Assembly: GCA_030068145.1 (NCBI GenBank)
Contig: JAPJBO010000080.1
Span: forward strand, 371,958 to 435,957
Source of the DNA: Diplonema papillatum
Lineage: Eukaryota; Euglenozoa; Diplonemea; Diplonemida; Diplonemidae
Direction: 5' to 3'
DNA length: 64,000 nt
The translations under genes were made by a program, and so were the position numbers. Positions within the stretch are counted from its first letter, which is position 1. The number at the start of each line of letters is the position of its first letter. Under the pieces are notes generated by a model. The model searched no databases and was not told the DNA's origin. It worked only from the letters and a program-made list of their open reading frames with translations. Below are positions 43,187-54,273 of the stretch, one piece after another.

Positions 43187-46100
43187 ATGAAAAAAACAAG
43201 CATGCTGTGCCTGCTCGTCGCGGCGGTGGCCGTGCAGGGCGACTTCGGTGTCACTGAGACCGACGAGTTTTACACCATCGATTCGGGAGCGGGCCTGGTG
43301 TTCGACGTCCGCCGGTTGGACAACGGAAGCTCGGTCCTCTCGGTGGGGGCCATCTCTTCGCTGAAGCTGGACGGGGAGGAGTACCTAGCCAGCGGAGAAG
43401 AAGCCCACCTCAACAGTGGGTTCGACCGATTGTACACGGCCGCTATGGGTGCGACTGATGTCAACGTCACTGCTTCGGAAGCCAACGATACCATCACCGT
43501 CGAGATCCACGTCGGCGCGGCAGCCTACCTGACCCATTACTACATCGTGAGGAAGGGCGAGAGGACCATCTACATGGCCACGTATTACACGCAGACGCCG
43601 GACATTGTCGATGCGTGGGTATGTATTTTTTGCGACAGCCAATTTCTGCTTCCCTGGAGACAGTATTTGTCACAGCTAAAAACTGCACTCCACTTCGACA
43701 CAAAACTACGCCGACAACGAAGTTTACCTCTGCGTCTACCAGCTGCAAAGACTACCCACAGACGGATGTCCCGCCACCCGTAGACGCATCATACCCAAAC
43801 CACTATGAACCCCCAAAGCCTGCCACGTCCAGAACCACAACACAAGAGCCGGACTCGACTCAAAGTATACTTAGAGCCATGCGCGGAGACGAGACATCTA
43901 CCGACACACCCACACAACGACACGACAGCACACCCCCCACACGAACAACCACAACACCAGGCACGTCACAGACCTCCAGTACCACCGCGGAAACAGAGAC
44001 CAGCAGTGAAGACGACTTACGATGTCCCCACTGCCACACACGCACAACAACAACCGGCCTCAAACTGAAGGGAAAACAAGGATTACGGACGCACCTACGT
44101 TACTGCAAGAAGAAACCACCCAGAACTAAGTCACAAGCAGAAACAACGCTGCGAAGCACCACCCAGAAACGAGAGAGATGTCCCTACTGCCACAGCGACG
44201 GACGAACCGTGGGGAAACCACTCTTCAAAAGTCTACGCCACCATAAGCCCTGGTGCAAAAAGAAGCACTGTAAGCGACGCACAGCAAAGACGACTCCATC
44301 AGACGAATAACCTCACGAACCACGGGTACCCAGTGTGCCCAGAGTGCCTTAACTGTGGCGAGCAACGAACAGTTTTACCCTGCAAATCTCCCCCAAAAAA
44401 AACCTTACATTAGGGCGGAAACAACCCGCACCACGTGAAGCACCGCAAGTGTCGCGAAACCCAAGCACCACACTGCGAGAAAATACATACAAACGCGGAC
44501 AACAGACCGGTACGGGCTACAAGGCAACCCCTGCTCAACTTGTAGAACGTGGGGGGCCCAAGACTACACTCCACGAAGGAATGTACTTGGTGTCGGTCAC
44601 AAACAGACCCGGACATATTATCATATATCTAGCCATAACCCATAAGGAAAGCGTGCACGCAATATACAACCCGTAACCACATAGCCCTTTCTTGCTCTAA
44701 GAGAACCCATTCATGAACGGTCACACGGAGACCCTAAACCCCCGGAATTTCAAGCGAACTTTAACTCTAAAAAGAACGTTGGCAGCGGTTTGACCAGAAC
44801 ACACAGCTGGTTAAATCACACACAAACAAAAGTAAGGGTAGTACTGGTGTGGTCGGTGGGCCAGTTCCCCGTAGTTCCCCCGTAGTTCAACATGGGGGGG
44901 GGTGTCTTTCTTTTTGTGTTAACAATGCATTGTTGGTACTAAAAATTAGTAGTTGGCAGCGTACTACATGAAACTTACCAAAGCAGGTGAGTTCCGCTAG
45001 TGCGCACAAAAAAGGAAACGCAAAATGCCCGCACCCACCAAGGAGGATCTGGACTTGTTTTTGCTGAGTGCTTCAGGGATGCAGCCTTGGGTCCTGGTGA
45101 GCGTTTCTAAGCTACTTTGCACTTTTTCGTCACAAAATATGGACAGTTTCGGGTTATTCGAGCGTATCAAGATCAAAGACCCCAGGAGACAAGCCACCTG
45201 GTCCGGGCCAAAATCGGTGAATTTCGGGGGGGAATTCCTTTGTGGCGACCACTTTCTGCAGTCGGCCCTGGCGAAGGTGGGGCGGAAGAGCTACAAAGGT
45301 GCAGTATTACGGCCCCAACTTGCGCAGAGCGCCATGTGCTATGCGTGCCCCGAAGAGGAAGGAATAGGATGAGAAGGAAGGACAGACTGGGAGTCACGGT
45401 TTGACAGGATCAGCTGCGGTAAGGAGAGCGGGAAATGTTCTATCAGAGGCCCCGCACCGGCCGGGTTTCGAAGCGATCGCGGGACCAGAGACCTTCGCGG
45501 CGGTCGGAGGAGAGAGGTGGTTCCGGGCGCTGCAGTATTGGCTGGATGGGATGTGCTGGTCGGTGGTGGGTGACGTCTCGATGGTGGAGCTCGCCGTCGA
45601 CTTTGAAGTGTGCACCAAACTGGATCTTCCGGGCAGTGTCGTAGCGACGACGGACGGGACACCGTTGAGCATGTGTGCGAGGGTACTCGCAAAACTTTTA
45701 AAAACCGTCGGGGATGCGCTGGAGCGAAACTGCCAGACAGGAAACAGGAGAAGATAGGTCGCTGAGCACGGTGGGAGCCCCGCCGTGCCTCACGAGGTAC
45801 GAGATGAGGCCGATCTTCCGTGGTGGTACGGAGACGATGGAAGTGCTCGAGACACAGCTGACGACGGCACGAGTTCAGCGGCGAGGCGTGAGGATGTATC
45901 TTTTCTCGACGTACGGAGGTGGAAGGGAAGAGCGTGCGGCGAGATGGGCGGTGTTCAAGCTACGGAACACGAAAAGTGGAGTGAGCCACGAGCACCAGGA
46001 AGTGAAGTGCGGCGTATGAAAGCGCCGGTGCAGCAACCGATAAACCTGGACGAGCAATCGAAGAAGAAGCGAGGCGCCAAACGTGCGCCTGAGCGCGACG

Positions 46101-49100
46101 ATCAAGTCGAGCTAAAGAGGCGAAAGCATGACGCATAACGTACAAAGAGATAACCGCGACACCGCAAATTGCCACAGAATATTTGCATTCTAACCCAAAA
46201 TATCAGAGGTCGCGGTCGAAGACGGCAACCCGAGCGAGGAGTAAGGTTGATAACCAGAATGACAGGCAGAATGGCCATGCTGAAGGCAAGGTTGCGTTGC
46301 AGGAGGAGAAACTGGTGCTTGGCCGAGGATAAGACGGCTGGCAGAACAGAGAGACAGCGAGTCCTTCTTGTGGGTAGTCAAGCCTTCGCAGTCCCAGGAC
46401 CTCCGCCCGCTCCGTCGACTGGCCTTTCCGACTAGTTGGAATGCAGGTACCATCTCCGGAGAGCTTCCGGTTTCTCCCAGAGTAGAGGAGCTGATGCAAA
46501 CGCCATCTGGCTTCTGAACGTGATTGCGGATCACCTTCTTGCCCAAACCCAGAGGGATTAGAGTGTCGGAATGGCGCCAAGGAGAGGCTCTGGCTTGTTT
46601 GCTTCTTTCGCTGGCGAGAGGGGGACTTCGGACATGTCAACGCCTTGGGCTCTTCGGGCTCTGCATCCTTCTGTTCCAGAGATCGTAGAGCAGTTTGCCC
46701 ACAACAACATAAACCGAATGGCATGCTTCGGGTGAGGGCATGCATTTTATCAAGAAGTAACTTCTTATCAGCTTCCCTTCCATGCAGACACAAGTTGGAC
46801 TCAAGCACATCCTTTCGTCTATCACCGGACTCTTGATTGCGTGATGCCAATTTTATCTGTGGGCTGTCCTAAATATCCTGCAGATCTCGATCAGGCCTCT
46901 GCCACCCGTCACGAAAACGCGATTATTTACAAGGACCAGTACAAGCACGCAATGGTAGCAACTGAGCTTTTCCTTCACCGTCGACCAACCTCTTGTCGAC
47001 CACACTCGATGCACAGAGCCGCGTTTCTGCACGAGCAAACAGCCAGGGAAGTCAACGGAAAAATATTAATAAAATATTATTTTGAATCTCGAATACTTCT
47101 GCATTATTTTGTATTATTTCTGAATTTATTTTGCCTATAAGCGCCTATATGCTATTATTTTGTTGCCTATATGCGCCTATAAAAAAATATATAGGCGTAC
47201 ATGTATGTACATGTATGGTTAACAATGCAATGTTGGTACTAAAATTTAGTAGTTGGCAGCGTACTATATGAAACTTACCAAAGCAGGTGAGTTCCGCTAG
47301 TGCGCACAAAAAAGGAAACGCAAAATGCCCGCACCCACCAAAGAGGATCTGGTCTTGACCCAGGTGAAGTGGAAAGACGTACCCGTTCCCGAGGAGCCTA
47401 TCGGTTCCGCTAGTGCGCACAAAACAAAAGAAAGCGCCATTATGGCCCATACAAAATTTTTGGGGGTCTTTCCAAACATGGTTACCCACCCGTTTTTCCA
47501 TCCCCCATTTTTGTTCTTCGCTTCCACAATCGTGTGTTGTTTTCTCACTCAGAACTTTGACCTGTTGTGTTCGTGTGATTTGTCGTGTAGGGGCAGACCC
47601 GCATGAACTCACGTCCGTTCGGTAGTTACAGCACTTGGAATCCCTTCGGTTCCCAAGTGTTCCGTCACTAAAAGGTATGAAAAGACGCTGAAAGTAAGTA
47701 ATGTTGTCGACAACGAAAAACAAAAGAATAAACCAAAACTATGCATTTCTGTGTCTGGCGTGCTCGTTCAACATTCGGTTCCCGGACAAGCTGACGAACG
47801 TGCCGAAGCACTCCGACATCCGCGGCTTCAACGGCACGATGGCCGTGAACGAAGCAGACATCTACACGTTCGAGAACGGCGAAACGCGGTCGACGAAGCG
47901 GTCGCGGGACTGGAACTCCTTCGGGGCGATAAAAAAGGCAAGAAGTTCATATGCAGGATAAAAGAGGGGACTTCACAAAATGCGTACTCTGGGAAACCGG
48001 GATGATGCGATTCAAAGACGCAGGCTTCCTACAGGAGCCTGGAACTGTCGTGCGCTTGCACGACGTATACATGGATCGGCATCCAGAACACGCAACTTCA
48101 GTACGAGGCGGAGACCCTTGGGGTGTACTTCGTGCTTCACCTTTGCCCCAAGCGGAACAGGAGCGGTGGACGAGAGCGACGGACACAGGAGCGCTCTGCT
48201 GCGGCTGCCGCGTTTGCGGAGCCAACTGCTCAGGAGGCTTTGGGGAGCTATTTTATTTCCCTTCTCTGGGGAAGAGCTGCCGCGCCAAACCTCGCTTCTT
48301 TGTACCACATGCGGAGAAAAGAGAAAGAGAGACATAAATAGAGACAGAGAGGGTCGCTGGCGTGCGTCGGGGCCAGTGGGAAGCACCGGCCACCTTGCTA
48401 GATAAATCCTGCCGCGGAAAAGGAGCCCTTTCATTCGCTGGGGTCAGCACCTCTGCGGAGGCCCTCTTCGGTGTGCCTTCACGCGGAAGGAAACAGTAGG
48501 AACTTTTTAACCCGGCGGACCGGAGCTACCGGGGAGAGTGTGCTTACGTTGTGCGGTGCGGAGCGCTCTGCTGCGGCTGCCGCGTTTGCGGAGCCAACTG
48601 CTCAGGAGGCTTTGGGGAGCTATTATATTTCCCTTCTCTGGGGAAGAGCTGCCGCGCCAAACCTCGCTTCTTTGTACCACATGCGGAGAAAAGAGAAAGA
48701 GAGACATAAATAGAGACAGAGAGGGTCGCTGGCGTGCGTCGGGGCCAGTGGGAAGCACCGGCCACCTTGCTAGATAAATCCTGCCGCGGAAAAGGAGCCC
48801 TTTCATTCGCTGGGGTCAGCACCCCTGCGGAGGCCCTCTTCGGTGTGCCTTCACGCGGAAGGAAACAGTAGGAACTTTTTAACCCGGCGGACCGGAGCTA
48901 CCGGGGAGAGTGTGCTTACGTTGTGCGGTGCGGAGCGCTCTGCTGCGGCTGCCGCGTTTGCGGAGCCAACTGCTCAGGAGGCTTTGGGGAGCTATTATAT
49001 TTCCCTTCTCTGGGGAAGAGCTGCCGCGCCAAACCTCGCTTCTTTGTACCACATGCGGAGAAAAGAGAAAGAGAGACAGAAATAGAGACAGAGAGGGTTT

Positions 49101-50442
49101 TGGAGGGCGCTGGCGTGCGTCGGGGCCAGTGAGAAGCAGGCATAGGAGTGAGGATTTTATTACGGGTTTTTCTTTGCCCCATGGCAATCCATCGAAATGT
49201 TAAAACGGATTTTCTTGTGTTAACAATGCATTGTTGGTACTAAAAATTGGTAGTTGGCAGCGTACTACATGAAACTTACCAAAGCAGGTGAGTTCCGCTA
49301 GTGCGCACAAACAAAACGTTCCAATTTGTCACTTCCAAACATGCTTGCCTCGGTTTTACGACCTTTTAAGAAGGCCGCGGAAGTCGGCTGAGCCGGGAGC
49401 TACCGGAGAGCAGGCATTACAATTCGTTTGTGGGATAATAAACTTCCTGGCTTTTCACGCCGTAGCAGAACGACCACACCCTACCCAATCCCAAACACCC
49501 CCTAAACGCGTTAGGGGACTTCACAAGGTTTCACAACGGAACGACACATCACCCGAAACGAGCGGCACCCTCTCACTTTTTCCCAACCCCCTCCCTACCC
49601 AAGCCTCTACGGTCAACCGGAGACTTTAAAATACCGACCTTCTAATTCACAAATAACGTTAATAAAACCTCGGGGATTAAACGACTGCGTGTTTTTCCCG
49701 TCCGAAAAAAAAAACATCGAAATTCCACCCATTTCGCACCGCAGTTCCGGTACGATGCCGTTCGGTGCTCGTTCAACATTCGGTTCGCCCCGGACAAGCT
49801 GACGAACGTGCCGAAGGACTCCGATATCCGCGGCTTCAACGGCACGATGGGCATAAACGAAGCAGACATCTACACGCTCGAGAACGGCGAAACGCGGTCG
49901 ACGTGGTTCGCGACGAAGCGGTCGCGGGACTGGAACGAATACGGGGCGACCAACGAGGCGGAGACTCTTGGGGTGTACTTCGTGCGCGGGAAGCACGACG
50001 GCGACACGGGAGGCCCGTTCTACAAGGTGCCCCAGCAGCTGACGAGAGACGAGTACCACGAGATGACGTTCTACTTGTCGACCGCCGCCGGCATGTCGGA
50101 CCTCGCCGGCGGCTGGCCCATGGACGTCCTGCGGACGCACAACGTGTTCACGTACGCGTTGAACTTCACCTCCGGCTCGTTTCCCGACATTGAGGAGGAA
50201 ACCCTGTATTTCCTCGAGGACTTCGGCATCCGTGGCTACGTCCCCGAGGCGGAGAGGGGCCAAGTGAAGCTTCCCGGCTTCGAAATGCAGATGCAGGACG
50301 TCCGCTACACCACCTGGATGTACAACGACCAGGCGAACTACTTCGGCTCGAACCAGAACAACAAAGGGTACGTCCGCATCGGGAGCATACTGCCGGGGGA
50401 CTACACGGTGATCATCTACAAGTTGGAACTCGAAATCTACAG
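43187..50442 (+). CDS. PL4 gene 3: paralogue of gene 2, exons 1 and 2 (43187-43618, 49745-50442), 3' end not seen
   Basis: Exon 1 (432 bp) and exon 2 (698 bp) have the same lengths, phases and splice sites as gene 2 (GCGTGG|GTATGT, ACCGCAG|TTCCGG, CTACAG|GTCTGC). They encode 376 residues plus two bases without stops. The signal peptide and PL4 N-terminal sandwich are kept. Exon 2 has GETRSTWF and STAAGM, so, like gene 2, it lacks the expected catalytic Lys and His. Exon 2 encodes ETLYFLEDFGIRGYVPEAER and a middle beta domain. A copy of exon 3 at 62590-62862 is broken. In gene 2 the intact exon 3 follows the broken one, so an intact exon may lie past base 64000. The open frames and silent-looking differences suggest that exons 1-2 were under selection, but the gene may be dead. 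Confidence 0.75.
43621..44310 (+). pseudogene. Two-finger C2HC protein fragment in intron 1 of gene 3
   Basis: An open frame of about 230 codons starts within the intron just after the exon 1 donor. After a long Thr/Pro-rich, low-complexity part come two modules: CPHC...THLRYC and CPYC...RHHKPWC, each C-x2-C, about 15-20 residues, H-x3-C, followed by a Lys/Arg-rich tail. A similar module lies at 5620-5841. DNA- or RNA-binding by a mobile-element protein is the likeliest origin. No enzymatic domain is linked. It is also possible that it is expressed as an alternative 3' end of gene 3 by reading through the donor site in another frame. Confidence 0.4.
44700..44780 (+). repeat. Repeat of the acceptor-side motif region of gene 1
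   Basis: AGAGAACCCATTCA and CCGGAATTTCAAGCGAACTT followed by TAACTCTAAAAA match 12180-12233 just before exon 2 of gene 1, with a short insert. No exon follows here. Confidence 0.85.
44920..45010 (+). repeat. Dispersed repeat R3
   Basis: Contains GTGTTAACAATGCATTGTTGG, TAGTTGGCAGCGTACTACAT and AAGCAGGTGAGTTCCGCTAG. The last phrase includes a consensus-like 5' splice site (CAG|GTGAGT). Copies lie at 47218-47320 and 49214-49320. The one at 49214 interrupts a segment that is continuous in gene 2 near 23405, so it is mobile. Confidence 0.85.
45400..46135 (+). pseudogene. 3' fragment of a LINE B-like element
   Basis: Plus-strand frames align in order with the C-terminal part of LINE B ORF2. MVELAVDFEVCTKLDL corresponds to INIELALDFELFTGMDV. 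RPIFRGGTETMEVLETQL corresponds to RPVFAAGAETAAVLEACA. REERAARWAVFKL corresponds to LRAERAQQWEVRR. At least two frameshifts separate these blocks and the rest of the element is absent, so it is a truncated, decayed copy. It does not carry an RNase H domain. Confidence 0.75.
46203..46850 (-). other. Unrecognised 215-codon open frame
   Basis: A minus-strand frame free of stops, with a charged, Ser/Arg-rich composition and no motif I recognise. Part of the plus strand is also open. It may be chance or an eroded coding stretch. No start context or neighbour supports it as a gene. Confidence 0.12.
46851..47217. other. No supported gene
   Basis: Unique sequence passing into an AT-rich stretch with TATATGCGCCTAT phrases (47130-47200). 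Confidence 0.4.
47218..47320 (+). repeat. Dispersed repeat R3, second copy
   Basis: As at 44920. The following 40 bases (AATGCCCGCACCCACCAA, GAGGATCTGG) are also shared with 45020-45060, so the repeat may extend to about 47360. Confidence 0.85.
47495..47690 (-). repeat. Dispersed repeat R2, inverted copy
   Basis: Reverse complement of the R2 sequence (AACACAACAGGTCAAAGTTC..., GTAACTACCGAAC). Confidence 0.8.
47758..48133 (+). pseudogene. Broken copy of PL4 exon 2, interrupted
   Basis: 47760-47932 matches exon 2 from GTGCTCGTTCAACATTCGG to ACTGGAACTCCTTCGGGGCG. A 3-base loss lies near the start, and a 12-base loss removes the codons TWFA-equivalent after ETRST. About 165 unrelated bases follow. 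The match then resumes for 31 bases (GAGGCGGAGACCCTTGGGGT..., 48103-48133) and ends. The copy cannot encode the domain. Confidence 0.88.
48191..49140 (+). repeat. 372-bp tandem repeat, about 2.5 copies
   Basis: Units begin at 48191, 48563 and 48935 (GCGCTCTGCTGCGGCTGCCG) and are nearly identical. The third ends early, with a small insert (GGTTTTGGAGGGCG). A piece of the same unit is present in reverse orientation in gene 2 intron 1 at about 23200-23350. Confidence 0.95.
49214..49320 (+). repeat. Dispersed repeat R3, third copy
   Basis: Splits the phrase that in gene 2 reads ACGGATTTTGTGGGGTCGTT (23411 onward). This is an insertion after the two genes separated. Confidence 0.85.
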
Positions 50443-50948
50443 GTCTGCCAGCCCCCTCCACCCTGGTTCTTTCAGTTTGTGTGTGGCGTAAGATCGCCGA
50501 TCTTCGAAGAGTAAACATACCCGACGAATACGTAACACTACCTCACGGTTTATGCCCCCGTCGCTATTCCGAAAACATCGTACCTTCACCCCTCGCCTGC
50601 AGTCCCTCAAGGTTTCATACTTCACTTTGAGAGTCGTACGCTCCTCTTTTTCCCCTTTTTCTTTTGCATCTCCTTTCTAAACAATATCTTCCTCGAAGAA
50701 GACGTGATGCTAGCATCAAACATGCATGAGGGGCAGTGGTCCTGCCGCTAAACATTAAGCTAAGATTTTCCAGCACTTTAACATACATTGCATCCTGGCA
50801 GAGTCCGGCAGAGTCTGACTGAGTCTCGCCAGAGTCCAGCCTGAGTCTGGGCGACTCAGGCTGGACTCAGGCCAACTCAGGCTGGGCAGTGTATGTGAGT
50901 GTTCGGGTCACTTCAGTGGGGCAGTGACGGCCAATAATCACAATCACA

Positions 50949-50992
50949 ATTGCACACAATCACAAGGATTGTAAATTTGTTGCATTAGTGTG
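50949..50992 (+). repeat. 44-bp target-site duplication of LINE A, left copy
   Basis: Identical to 54180-54223 over 44 bases (starts ATTGCACACAATCACAAGGA, ends TTGCATTAGTGTG). It spans the host/LINE B junction, which shows that LINE A entered after LINE B. Confidence 0.95.
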
Positions 50993-53900
50993 TGGGCCTT
51001 TGAAACGTGGATGATGCCTCTCGCGCTGCTCCCCTTGAGGTTCCTGGCTCATGCCAAAGCGCCGCCGCCCGGGTTAAGGGGTTGCGGCATCAGGCGTGGG
51101 CCAGGGCCAGGGAGACTGTTCGGAGGGGTCACCACCCACCGTTCGCGGGCTTCGTTACTTCACTGCCCCCGGCTCTCCCCGGCCTTCGTCATCCCGGGGG
51201 AGGGTTCCACGGCCATCTCCCCCCGCGTGGGGAATGGACTGGTGCTGTGCCGCGGGTCCTTCCGTGCGTCCTCGCGACGTCGCCGCTGTCGATGTCACTG
51301 CCGCTGTTGCTGCCGCTGCAGCCGCTGTCGGGCGGTTGGTTGACGATCCCGGTCTGCACCCCGCCCGTTGCGCGTCGGCTTTCTTCTTCTCGGCGTTCGC
51401 TAGGACGTCCCAAAGGTGGCGGCTGCCGCCGCCGCGTGCGCGACGGTGCGTCGCCCGGTCGTGTCTTGCCCGTGCCTTCCACTTCTCGCCGCTGTGTTGC
51501 CACCCCCGTGGGTAATGGGCCTGGGGTCGGAAGCTGCCGGTCAGGACACCCGCCTTCTCCCAGTGGCCGCCCTGGTCGCCCCGTCCTTTGTTCGCCATCT
51601 TTTTGGGCACGTGCCGTACGGCGGCGACTTCGAACGCCCGCATCACCGCTTCGAAGGCCTCCCGGTTGTTGATCTGCGGCCGTTTGTTGAGGCCATGGAG
51701 GATGGGTCCCCCGAGGCTGGTGAGGTGGTTGACGCGCATCTCGAGGGCCGGGTGGACGGCTTTCACGCGCGCAATCTTGCCCAACCTGCTCAGCGCGGTC
51801 CTCATCGCCCACCCTTTCGCGGTCGCCGAGTCGCTGTAGGCCTGTGCCGCCTGTCGCTGTGCGGTGTCCATGGCGCGGTTCGACAGTTCGTCCGCATCCT
51901 TGTTGAGCTCGCGAGGAATGTGCACCGGCTCGATCGTCGTCCGTCGGTCGTGCAGCTTCGCCAACAGGTTCTGCGCCTGGTCGTAGTATCGCCGGAGTGT
52001 TTCGTTGCACCTCTTCGTGCCCTTTATCTGATCAATGACCAGTTCGCTGTCGCCCTTGACGACGATGGTGCGGGGTGTCGGCGGCACGGGGTCCCGCAGC
52101 AACCTCGCCAACACGCTGACGAACCCGACGTATTCCGCCACGTTGTTCGTCGCTCTCCCGGCAATGGGCTTCTCAACTTCCCACTGCTTGACGCCTTTGT
52201 CGTAGAAGACCGCCCCGGCTCCCGCGACCGCGCCGTTGGTCCCGTTCCCCCGACTGCCGCCGTCGAAGAACGCCGCCGTCTCCTCTCCCGGCAGCGTGTC
52301 CGCCACGGTCCAGCGCTCCTTCGGCTGCCGCTGCGCGATGTTCTCCTGCCTCCGCTGTGTGCCGGCCGGCGTGAGGGTCAGGCCGCTGTGCAGCTCAAAA
52401 TCGACAGCGAGCTCGAAATACGAGATGGAGGCCTGCTTGCCGGTTTCGGACCACCGCTTCGTCGAGCACCATTCTGCCAGCGCCAGGAGCATCTCGTGGG
52501 TGTCCTTCCATGCGTTGCGGTCCGGCCGCGCACCGTCGACGTTGATGGTCTGGCTGGCCGTCGGCCGTTGCGGCTCCCACCCCCACGGATATGTCGACAC
52601 CTTGAGCTCCTTGCGCCGGCAGTCCTGCTCGAGGATGCCGTCGGCCCGCTGCCTCCCGAGCAGGATCTCGACGCACATCAGCTGCATCCCGGCCGCCAGC
52701 TCCCTGCATTCGTCGAAGTCGAGTCCCATCGCGTCCTTGGGCATGACGCCGCATAGAGCCATGCACGGTTTCATCTCGGGCCGCCGAGCGAGCACATTCG
52801 GATACGCGCCGCGCACGTCGCTCCACTTGACGCAGTCCCACCACATGTGTTGTTCGTCCTCCGGGACACCCGCGTCGCAGAATCTGCAGGTTGCTTGCTC
52901 CCATCGCTTGCCGGTGTGTACCGCGTTGGCAATGACAGCTCTGACCAGGCCCTGCTGGTAGCCGGTGATGGCGCCCTTCTCCAGCAGGTCTCGCGTGGCA
53001 CCCCCGTCGATGCCGTCCTCGATGCCGAGGAGGGATGCCCTCGTCTTGACCACGTCCTTGTAGCGCATCGTCCGCCCGGCCTCCCGCAGCTCGTGCTGGA
53101 AGTTGTGCCGAGCGGTCTGCGCCCGCTGCCTCTCCTCTTTCGTCAGCGGCTCGACGTTCTGCACCACCGTCCATTCGCGCCGCCGGCCCGTTCCTTCCTG
53201 CAGGGTGTCGAACCTGGGCCACGTCCATCCGATGTCTGCGATCGCTCGCTCGAGCAGGAACACTGGCCCCTCCTTGCTTCGCCCCGGTGCCTCTGGAGCG
53301 CCGGGGGGGCGGTCCCGCCTTGCTTGTCGAGCTGCTCGGATGGCAACAACCAGCGGCGCCAAGTGCGACTGCTTCACCATCTGCTGCGAAAATGTGTTTA
53401 CCCGCCGATGAATCGCGGCGACACGCGGGTCCAATCTGTGCCCCCGACACAGCGTGTTCAGCACGACGGCATCGCACCTCCTGTTGCCGCCGGTCCACAG
53501 CCCCGCCAGGGTAGCAACTCGCAGGCCTTCCATGTACGTCCCCGCCGGTTGCCACACCGAGACGCCGTACAACGCCTTCGCTGTGGCCGACGCAGCCACG
53601 TAACCTTCCTTCTGGTCCATCGGGATCGGCAGGCTTCTCGCCCTTCTCGCGATGTTCTTCGCGGCCTCGAGCCGGGTTCGAATCCGCCTGCTGGGGGGCG
53701 GCGCACCCTTCCCGACCGTAAACATCGCCCCCAGAACGTCGAAGCTTGTCTTCCGCAGTACCTTGTTGCCCTGCACTGTGAGCGTTCCCGGAGCGTCCGC
53801 GTTCGTGGCGTAAAAGAACGACTTCCCAGCGTTGACGCCCCCATCGGTCGCGTTGGCGAAGTCCGTCGTGACTTCAGCCACGGCCTTGAGCCCCCTGAGG

Positions 53901-54179
53901 GACTCCGACATCGCATGAATGTCGTCCAGGTACGCCATCGCCTGGGCCGGTGTTGTCAACGCCCCCACGGCCCGCACCCAGACCGCGATGAGCGCGTTTA
54001 GGAACAGCACGCTGAGGGGGCATCCTTGTAAGATGCCATTCGTCGCAACGAAAGGCTCCCCGACTGCCCGCGCCGTCTTGAAGTGGCGCTGCATGCTTCC
54101 GTACACCGCCTTCATCGCCCTCAGTACCCCCGGGTCCAGCCCCATCACCTCCATCAAACGGAACATGATCTCGTGCGGC
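50993..54179 (-). mobile_element. LINE A: 5'-truncated non-LTR retrotransposon
   Basis: A 3187-bp minus-strand element bounded by a 44-bp duplication. Its 3' end lies at 50993 and has no poly-A (TTTCAAAGGCCCA-type end). Its 5' end stops abruptly inside the reverse transcriptase, as expected of incomplete target-primed reverse transcription. The single long frame is undamaged, so the insertion is young. A fragment of the same 3' UTR lies at 1585-1685. Confidence 0.95.
51155..54179 (-). CDS. LINE A ORF2, 5'-truncated: RT (partial), zinc knuckle, RNase H
   Basis: About 1008 codons without a stop, lacking the endonuclease and the first half of RT. It opens in RT block 4-5 (FRLMEVMGLDPGVLRAMKAV, NGILQGCPLSV), followed by the catalytic AYLDD at about 53921-53940, a variant of YADD. 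A CxxC...H...C module (CRFCDAG...QHMWWDC, about 52830-52890) follows, then a shared block FELAVDFELHSG. An RNase H domain at about 52280-51860 keeps the four acidic positions: D in FFDGGSRGNG, E in NNVAEY, D in VKGDSEL and D in NKDADEL. The end is basic and Ala-rich. As a truncated copy it has no start of its own. Confidence 0.92.
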
Positions 54180-54223
54180 ATTGCACACAATCACAAGGAT
54201 TGTAAATTTGTTGCATTAGTGTG
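54180..54223 (+). repeat. 44-bp target-site duplication of LINE A, right copy
   Basis: Partner of 50949-50992. Its last 22 bases (54202-54223) are the 3' end of LINE B. Confidence 0.95.
54192..54201 (+). repeat. 10-bp target-site duplication of LINE B, left copy
   Basis: CACAAGGATT, also at 61884-61893 and, as a second copy made by LINE A, at 50961-50970. The empty site in gene 2 has it once. Confidence 0.9.
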
Positions 54224-54273
54224 ATTGTCAGGCCTTCGACTACCCTGAGCAACGCACTATGCACACTCCGTGT

